A DNA stretch of 31,837 nucleotides from assembly GCA_013306675.1 (NCBI GenBank), contig JABLUY010000331.1, forward strand, positions 1-31,837, read 5' to 3'. How positions within the stretch are numbered: position 1 is the first letter of the stretch; each line of letters opens with the position of its first letter. Under the pieces are notes generated by a model, which was not told the DNA's origin, ran no database searches, and saw only the letters and a list, made by a program, of their open reading frames with translations. Below are positions 26,577 to 31,837 of this stretch, one piece after another. The stretch is from Thraustochytrium sp. TN22 (Eukaryota; Sar; Bigyra; Thraustochytrida; Thraustochytriidae). The translations under genes were made by a program, and so were the position numbers.

Positions 26577-29500
26577 ATGAAGCGAGCGCGGCCGGGCGGC
26601 GCGGCGGCGGCGGCGGCGCCCGTGCGCACGGCGCCGGCGAAGCGGCGGTGGAACGCGGAGGCGCAGGCGCCGCTCGCGGAGGCGCGCAAGCTGGCCAAGG
26701 CGCTCGTGGAAAATGACACAAGCCGCGTGCGGATGCTGCTGGGCGGCGGCAGCAGCGGAGGCAGCAGCAGTAGCAGCACCAGCACCGGCAGAGCGCTGGG
26801 GCTGGGGCCGGGGCCGGGGCCGGCGCGGGACCCGCAACGGCGCGGCGGCGGCGTGAACCTGGCGGCCGCCCGGGGCGTGCCGGAGTACCTGGTGGAGGCG
26901 CAGCTGGACGCCGAGGCGTGGCAGACGCTGCTGCAGACCCCACAGGAACTGTGGGCGCCGCTGGTGGAGAAGACCGTGGAGGCCGCGCTGGAGGCCGGCG
27001 ACGTGGAGACGGCGCGGCGGCTCATGGAGGGGCTGACCGGGCCGGAGCGCTCGTGCCTGCTGCGGCGCCCGTACCTGGTGCTGCGCAAGGCGCTGCGCAA
27101 GGCGCGCAAGAACGTGGTGGAGTTCATCTTTGCGCTGCCCAACGTGACGGTGGACCTGAACCTGGACGTGGGCCTGCCGCTGCGCACGGCGTGCGAGCAC
27201 GGCTGGCTCGAGGTGGTGCGACTGCTGCTGGCGGCCTCCACGCTCAACCCGAACGAGCGCCCGCGGCCCAACACGGCGGCGCTCACCATGGCGGCCGCTG
27301 CGGGCCACGTGGAGATTGTGGAGCTGCTGCTGCGCGACAGCCGCGTGGACGTGCACCTGGACGAGGAGGACGCACTCTGCAGCGCGGCCCAGCAGGGCCG
27401 CCTGGACGTGGTGCGCAAGCTGCTTGACCACCGCGCCGACCCGGGCCATCTGCACAGCCTGCCGTTCCGGCTCGCGCTCCAGTGCGGGCACCTGGACTTG
27501 GCCCGGCTGCTGGCCGAGCACCCCGCCACGCGCGTGGACGCGCAGCGCGGCATCGCGCTAACGTCGGCCTGCTTCTACGGCGCCGACGACCTGGTGGCCC
27601 GCCTGCTCGACAGCGACGAGGTGGACCCCACCGAGGACGACTGCCGGCCGGCCTGCACCGCGCTCGAGCGCGGCCACCTCAGCACGGCGCGCCTCGTGCT
27701 CAGAGACCGCCGCGTGCTCTCGGTGGGCGCCACGCCGCTCCTGCGCTCGGCTTGCTACAGCGGGCTGTACGAGGTGGTGCGCGAGCTCATTGAGGGCGGC
27801 CACGCGTTCGCGGCCGCCGAGGACAACCTGCCCCTCCGCATCGCTTGCGCTCACGGCCACACCCGCACTGTGGCGCTGCTCCTCCAGCAACCGAACGTCG
27901 ACCCGGCCGCCAACGGCAACGACGCCCTGCTCGGCGCGGCCAAGGGCGGCTTCGAAGAGGTCGTGCGTCTGCTGCTGGCCGACGCCCGCGTCGACCCGCG
28001 CGTGCCCGACGGCGAGGCGCTGGCTGCGGCCGCCATGGGCGGCCACTTGGCCGTCGTGCGCCTGCTCTTGCAGGACGGCCGCATCGACCCGGGGCTCTGT
28101 CACAACTTCGCGAGCCGCGTGGCCATCGAGAACGGCCATGACGACGCGGCCCTGGCCATCGCGCGCGACCCGCGCGTCGATCTCGGCGCCTGCGGCAACT
28201 GCATGCTCATCACGGCCGCTCAGTTCGGCCGAACCAGCGTCGTGGAGGCCTTGCTGCCCATGGGTCGCGGCGTCGACCCGGCCGCCCGCGGCAATGCGGC
28301 CTTTTGCTTCGCGGCGCAGTTCGGCCACGTGGGCGTGGTGCGCGTGCTCCTGCGCGACGCCCGCGTCGACCCGGCCTACGACGCGAACGACCCGATCCGC
28401 TACGCCTCGCAAGCCGGCCATCTCGACGTGGTGCGCGAGCTGCTGGCCGACGCACGCGTTGACCCCGGCGCGCGCGGCTCGGAGGCGCTCGTGCGGGCGG
28501 CCAAGGCCGGCCACGGCGACGTCATGCGCGCGCTCGTCGAGCATCCGGGCGGTCGCGTCAACCCGGCCGCAGGCGACAACGCCTACCTCCTCTGGGCCAT
28601 CAAGGTCGGCGACGCGGCCCTCGTCGGGGCGCTCCTGCGCGACGCGCGTGTCAACCCGGCCACGTGCGGGAACTGGCCCATCCTCGAGGCGGCGCGCCTC
28701 GGCCACGCGAGCATCGTGGCCCTGCTCCTCGCGCACCCGCGCGTGCGTCCGGCCGTCCGCCAGAACCTGCCCCTGCGCGAAGCCTGTCGCCTCGGCAACC
28801 TCGAGGTCGTGCGCGTACTGCTGCAAGACCCCAGGTGCGACCCCCAGGACTGCCGCTACGGGGCGCTGCGCAACGCTTGCAAGGACGGCCACGCGGGCAT
28901 TGTCAGCATGCTGCTGACCGACGCGCGCGTGCGCAACTCGGTCCGGCTGGCCACCTTCATGGAGATCGCCGAGGATCGCAACCGCCCGCGCGTCATGGAG
29001 GTGCTTGTGCGCAGCGGGCTCGCCCCGCTGCAGACGCAGCACTGGAACGCGCGCATGAAGTGGGCCTGCCGCAATGACCACGTCGGCGTTGTGCGCGCGC
29101 TACTGCAGGACGCCTCGGCGCGCCCCGACTTTGACTGCAACTGGACCATCCGCGAGGCCTGCACGCGCGGCTTCGCCGACATTGTCGAGGCGCTTCTGGC
29201 CGACGGCCGCTGCCGCCCGGCCGTGAACAATTTCGTGTGCTTCCGCACCGCCGTTGAGCAAGGCTTCTCGCGCGTCGTGGACGCGCTGCTGCGCGCGAAC
29301 GCCGTGCCAGCACCCGCCGCCTCGCCAGCCGCCTCGCCCCTGCACACCGCGGTGGTCAAGGGCCACCTCGAGGTCTTTCGCCTGCTCGTGCGCCGTTCCG
29401 CGCAGTTCCCCGCCTCGCACCTGCACCTCGAGGCGGCCGTCCAAAACGGCCGCACCGAGATGGTCGACCTGCTGCTGCGCGAGACGCGCATCGACCCGCG

Positions 29501-30191
29501 CCCGCACTCCGTGCGGCTCCTGCAGGGCGCCGCGGAAAATCGCCGCGTCGACATCCTCCGCCTGCTGCTTGCCGACAACCGCGTCGACGTTACCGTGAAT
29601 TCGTGCATGGCGCTGCGCGAGGCCGCCGCGCACGGTCACGACGAGGTCGTGCGCCTCCTGCTCGCGCATGACCGCGTGGACCCACGTGCCATGGGCGACT
29701 TCGCCATGCTCCAGGCCTCGGCGCGGGGTCACCCGTCCATCGTGCGTCTGCTGCTGGAGGATGGCCGTAGCGACCCGACCACGCAGAGCAACAACGCGAT
29801 CTTCTCCGCGGCGCGCTTCAACCGACTCAAGTGCGTCCGGGTTTTGCTTTCTAGCAAGCGCGTGCAGGGCAGCCTCGATGCCTGGGTTCTGCGCCGCTTT
29901 GAGTCCATCCGAACCGTGCAGGCCGAGATGGTCGCAGCTGCCATGCGCGCCGCGCAGTGCGCCACAATGATGGCCCGTGTGCTCTTAGGCCGCACACCGC
30001 GCGAGGGCGGCCTCTACCACCACCGTGAGGTCGTCATTGAGATCCTCGTCATGGCCTATGCCGACCAGCTCATCGCACACTTTGACTGCCTCGCAGATGT
30101 CCCGCTGCGCGCTCGCCAGCTGCTCCACGACCTCGTCAGCCTCGCACTCGAGCGGAGGTCTGGAGTCCCTGCCAGCCCGGCCCTCGTGTGA
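26577..30191 (+). CDS. Large ankyrin-repeat protein, 29 repeat units
   Basis: A 1204-residue protein. ATG 26577 begins a basic Ala-rich leader (MKRARPGG), and the frame upstream is open but only GC-rich noise. Residues 40-190 include a Ser/Gly run and possible helices. From about 195 to 1105 I count 29 units of about 32 residues, each with a core such as GHLEVVRLLL followed by D.RVDP and an Asn-containing turn. They lack the TPLH motif of classical ankyrins and follow the DP....N.AL..AA..GH..VVRLLL style seen in many protist and large DNA virus proteins. The last 100 residues (MVAAAMRAAQ, LYHHREVVIEILVMAYADQ) are a non-repeat cap. It is a protein-binding scaffold by family; the partner is unknown. 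It is convergent with the SNARE gene. Confidence 0.93.
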   Translation: MKRARPGGAAAAAAPVRTAPAKRRWNAEAQAPLAEARKLAKALVENDTSRVRMLLGGGSSGGSSSSSTSTGRALGLGPGPGPARDPQRRGGGVNLAAARGVPEYLVEAQLDAEAWQTLLQTPQELWAPLVEKTVEAALEAGDVETARRLMEGLTGPERSCLLRRPYLVLRKALRKARKNVVEFIFALPNVTVDLNLDVGLPLRTACEHGWLEVVRLLLAASTLNPNERPRPNTAALTMAAAAGHVEIVELLLRDSRVDVHLDEEDALCSAAQQGRLDVVRKLLDHRADPGHLHSLPFRLALQCGHLDLARLLAEHPATRVDAQRGIALTSACFYGADDLVARLLDSDEVDPTEDDCRPACTALERGHLSTARLVLRDRRVLSVGATPLLRSACYSGLYEVVRELIEGGHAFAAAEDNLPLRIACAHGHTRTVALLLQQPNVDPAANGNDALLGAAKGGFEEVVRLLLADARVDPRVPDGEALAAAAMGGHLAVVRLLLQDGRIDPGLCHNFASRVAIENGHDDAALAIARDPRVDLGACGNCMLITAAQFGRTSVVEALLPMGRGVDPAARGNAAFCFAAQFGHVGVVRVLLRDARVDPAYDANDPIRYASQAGHLDVVRELLADARVDPGARGSEALVRAAKAGHGDVMRALVEHPGGRVNPAAGDNAYLLWAIKVGDAALVGALLRDARVNPATCGNWPILEAARLGHASIVALLLAHPRVRPAVRQNLPLREACRLGNLEVVRVLLQDPRCDPQDCRYGALRNACKDGHAGIVSMLLTDARVRNSVRLATFMEIAEDRNRPRVMEVLVRSGLAPLQTQHWNARMKWACRNDHVGVVRALLQDASARPDFDCNWTIREACTRGFADIVEALLADGRCRPAVNNFVCFRTAVEQGFSRVVDALLRANAVPAPAASPAASPLHTAVVKGHLEVFRLLVRRSAQFPASHLHLEAAVQNGRTEMVDLLLRETRIDPRPHSVRLLQGAAENRRVDILRLLLADNRVDVTVNSCMALREAAAHGHDEVVRLLLAHDRVDPRAMGDFAMLQASARGHPSIVRLLLEDGRSDPTTQSNNAIFSAARFNRLKCVRVLLSSKRVQGSLDAWVLRRFESIRTVQAEMVAAAMRAAQCATMMARVLLGRTPREGGLYHHREVVIEILVMAYADQLIAHFDCLADVPLRARQLLHDLVSLALERRSGVPASPALV

Positions 30192-30305
30192 GGAGGAAAA
30201 AGACGACGATGACGAGGAGGACGCATGCCACTCTGTTCAAGAACAACTACATCATCATCCAAGTCATCATCATCATCATCATCAATTTCCTTTTTGTTTT
30301 ATGCA
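30192..30305. other. Convergent 3' spacer with CAT repeats
   Basis: 114 bp between the ankyrin stop and the SNARE stop. CAT runs lie at 30250-30284, similar to the run after uL4. Confidence 0.6.
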
Positions 30306-30941
30306 TCATGGCATGATCGAGTACAGCAAAAAGAGAATACAGACGGCGACGACGGCCATGGCGCCGTAGCCGACCAGCTTGCGCACGCGCTCGTTGTGCT
30401 CCATGCGACGCAGGATGCCGCGCGCCTGGCCCGAGAGCGAGTTGGTGTCCTGGATCTTTCGCCGCGTCGAGTTTAGCGTCGCGCGGTTCTCCTGCAGCTG
30501 CTCCGCCACGCTCTGCGCCGTTTCTTCAATTTCCAGCATTGTGCGGTGCGAGTCCTGCAGCTTGCGCGTGCCATCCTCCATGCGCTGCTGCACGTTGAGC
30601 ATGCGCTCGCGCTCCGCAGATGTGCCGCGCGCTGCACCGCCCGCGCCGCTCGCCGTCAGCCGCGCGCGTTTGCTCGCCTCGTGCACGCCGTCGAACCGTG
30701 TGCGCAGCGCCTTGGCGTCGTCCTTGAACTGCCGCACCTTGGCCTGCAGCGCCTTGCGGCTCGCCGCGTCCGGCTGCGACCTGGCCTCCGCCTCCAGCTG
30801 CTTCAGCGCCTGCGCCGCCTTGGCGAACTCGCCCTCCAGCGCGTCCAGCGCCTTGCCGTCGTCCGCCTCCAGCGCCTCGTCCAGCGCGTCCCGGATCCCG
30901 GCCAGCGCCGCCGACGCCTCGCCCTCGTACAGGCCCAACAT
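30306..30941 (-). CDS. Vti1-like Qb-SNARE, tail anchored
   Basis: A SNARE of the Golgi/endosomal membrane fusion machinery. The 211-residue product has an N-terminal helical bundle (1-85, MLGLYEGEASAALAGIRDAL onward), a linker, a SNARE helix at about 118-180, and one C-terminal hydrophobic helix at about 189-209 ending in P211. The order RKLQDSHRTMLEIEETAQ then LQENRATLNSTR then SLSGQARGILRRM follows the Vti1 pattern. At the central zero layer, where Vti1 proteins mostly have Gln or Asp (the L..QRE block), this protein has N152. ATG 30941 was chosen because MLGLYEGEA begins the helical domain; the upstream frame is Arg/Ala low complexity. NPSN-type Qb-SNAREs are a less likely alternative. Confidence 0.85.
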   Translation of the reverse strand: MLGLYEGEASAALAGIRDALDEALEADDGKALDALEGEFAKAAQALKQLEAEARSQPDAASRKALQAKVRQFKDDAKALRTRFDGVHEASKRARLTASGAGGAARGTSAERERMLNVQQRMEDGTRKLQDSHRTMLEIEETAQSVAEQLQENRATLNSTRRKIQDTNSLSGQARGILRRMEHNERVRKLVGYGAMAVVAVCILFLLYSIMP

Positions 30942-31640
30942 CCCGGCTCTGTGCCGCGTCCGGACGCGCCACGCCGCGCCGCGCGCACCTCCCGCCCGCC
31001 GGCTTGCCGCCGCCGCCGCTGCTGCGTCCGCGCGTCTGCGAGACCTCGCCGCCGTCGCCGTCGACGAATGTGTCTTTGCCATCATGATGCCGTCCAACTT
31101 GGCATCGTCATGAAGGCCGTCCTCGTGGTCATCGGCATCATGATGGCCTGATGGCCAACCGGACGCAGGCAGCGGCCCGGTGTCAAGCCATGTCCAAGGC
31201 GCATTTGGCGGCACAGATATTCCTCGACAAGTGAGGTCTACGCTCGGCCAAGTTCAACTTGGCCAAGTAATTGAAGAAGCTCCTGCGCCAAGATGGACAT
31301 GGTCTTCGAAGCCTTCCCTACGCTTGCCCGCGTCTAAACCAAGACGCGCGACGATGCTATCGCCCTTGCAATGGAGCGAGCGATCTACAGAGTGTGCAAG
31401 GAGAAGGGTCTGCAGAAGCGTGAGGTCGCCATCCCTTTCCTTCGCGCCTTGCTCGACGTGAACAAAGATCCCTTCTCGCATCGAAGCATGACGCCCTCGC
31501 CAAGGATCTTTCGGTTCGTTTACATGAGCCGTACGACGATAATTCTCCGCAAGCAAGTGCGGATGCCTGCGGAAACCGCAGCACTCATCACGAAGAAGCT
31601 GCCTAAACTCACGGCGTTCCCGGCGATCTGTGGGCTCGTG
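30942..31640. other. Upstream region of the SNARE gene; unresolved sequence to the right
   Basis: The first 200 bp are the GC-rich promoter side of the SNARE gene. From about 31090 the GC content drops. A 19-bp palindrome lies at 31246-31264. Frames on both strands (plus from 31371, minus 31254-31724) look partly protein-like, and none can be chosen with confidence. Confidence 0.35.
31246..31264. repeat. Perfect 9-bp inverted repeat with 1-nt centre
   Basis: GGCCAAGTT, then C, then AACTTGGCC. Part of it (GGCCAAGT) is repeated directly after the right arm. A dimeric regulator site is possible; no function is shown. Confidence 0.6.
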
Positions 31641-31641
31641 A

Positions 31642-31837
31642 TGCGCTCGCAGCATAGGAAGACCTACTTTCTTGCCAGCGACCTGGAAATCATGGCGCGA
31701 GGATCGCTGCGTCAACACGCGCATTGCGTGGCCTCAGCTCGCGACGCGCGCCAAGACCGCGCTCGCGGCGCTCCACGCCCATGGCTGGCTGCACGGCGAC
31801 GTGGCGCTGCGCAACGTCGTCATCAACGACGCCGGCG
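31642..31837 (+). CDS. Protein-kinase-like domain, cut by the right edge
   Basis: The last 60 codons read (from about 31681) TWKSWREDRCVN, IAWPQLATRAKTALAALHAH and GWLHGDVALRNVVINDAG. LHGDVALRN fits the catalytic loop H.D....N of kinase-like proteins, with Gly in place of the HRD arginine, as in many stand-alone kinase-like proteins of protists and oomycetes. The frame is closed upstream by TGA at 31639, so earlier exons or a shift in frame must exist: the plus-strand frame from ATG 31371 also runs open to the edge. The given start is only the first codon after that stop. Whether the gene is intact cannot be judged from the window. Confidence 0.5.

Overview
This window is nuclear DNA of a eukaryotic microbe: a gene-dense, very GC-rich stretch with short intergenic spacers, genes on both strands and few introns. 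Eukaryotic markers are a DYRK1-type kinase, ribosomal protein uL4 of the cytosolic type, the proteasome lid protease Rpn11, a Vti1-type SNARE and a type II Na/phosphate cotransporter. Mitochondrial-type uS9 and ClpP carry arginine-rich N-terminal presequences. A full-length CFAP58 shows that the organism builds a motile flagellum. GC content, gene density and the mixture of families fit a flagellated protist. A stramenopile such as a thraustochytrid is my guess, but nothing in the sequence proves the lineage.

Left part (1-9300): a DYRK1-like kinase (+) converges on a small AGC-like kinase (-) with an unusual HED catalytic loop. A 1.3 kb spacer with a perfect CRE palindrome separates this kinase from a divergent RluA-type pseudouridine synthase (+), which is split by one 245-nt CTG-rich intron. 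Mitochondrial uS9 (-) and cytosolic uL4 (+) then share a 1.06 kb divergent promoter that contains five perfect copies of a 12-mer.

Middle part (9300-18300): CFAP58 (-) and an ASH-domain protein (+) form a divergent pair, possibly a co-regulated flagellar module. Rpn11 (-) follows. Its frame stays open upstream into a two-helix membrane segment, which is either a separate gene or an in-frame extension. Mitochondrial ClpP (+) and an acidic protein with faint MEA1-like features (+) come next.

Right part (18300-31837): a coiled-coil/ankyrin/PP2C phosphatase fusion (-); a spliced unrecognised gene (+) with very short introns; an SLC34 transporter (-); a weak candidate ORF (+); an unrecognised 335-residue protein (-); a 1204-residue protein with 29 ankyrin-like units (+); a Vti1-like SNARE with asparagine at the zero layer (-); and, cut by the right edge, a kinase-like segment (+).

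The genes are mostly housekeeping and do not form one pathway. The recurring layout is divergent pairs with GC-rich promoters and convergent pairs with A/C-rich or CAT/CAC/CAA-repeat 3' flanks. Homopolymeric tracts, especially poly-Q coded by CAG runs, occur in several proteins. I found no mobile element, CRISPR array, rRNA or convincing tRNA. Product names rest on recognised motifs only; no database search was run.
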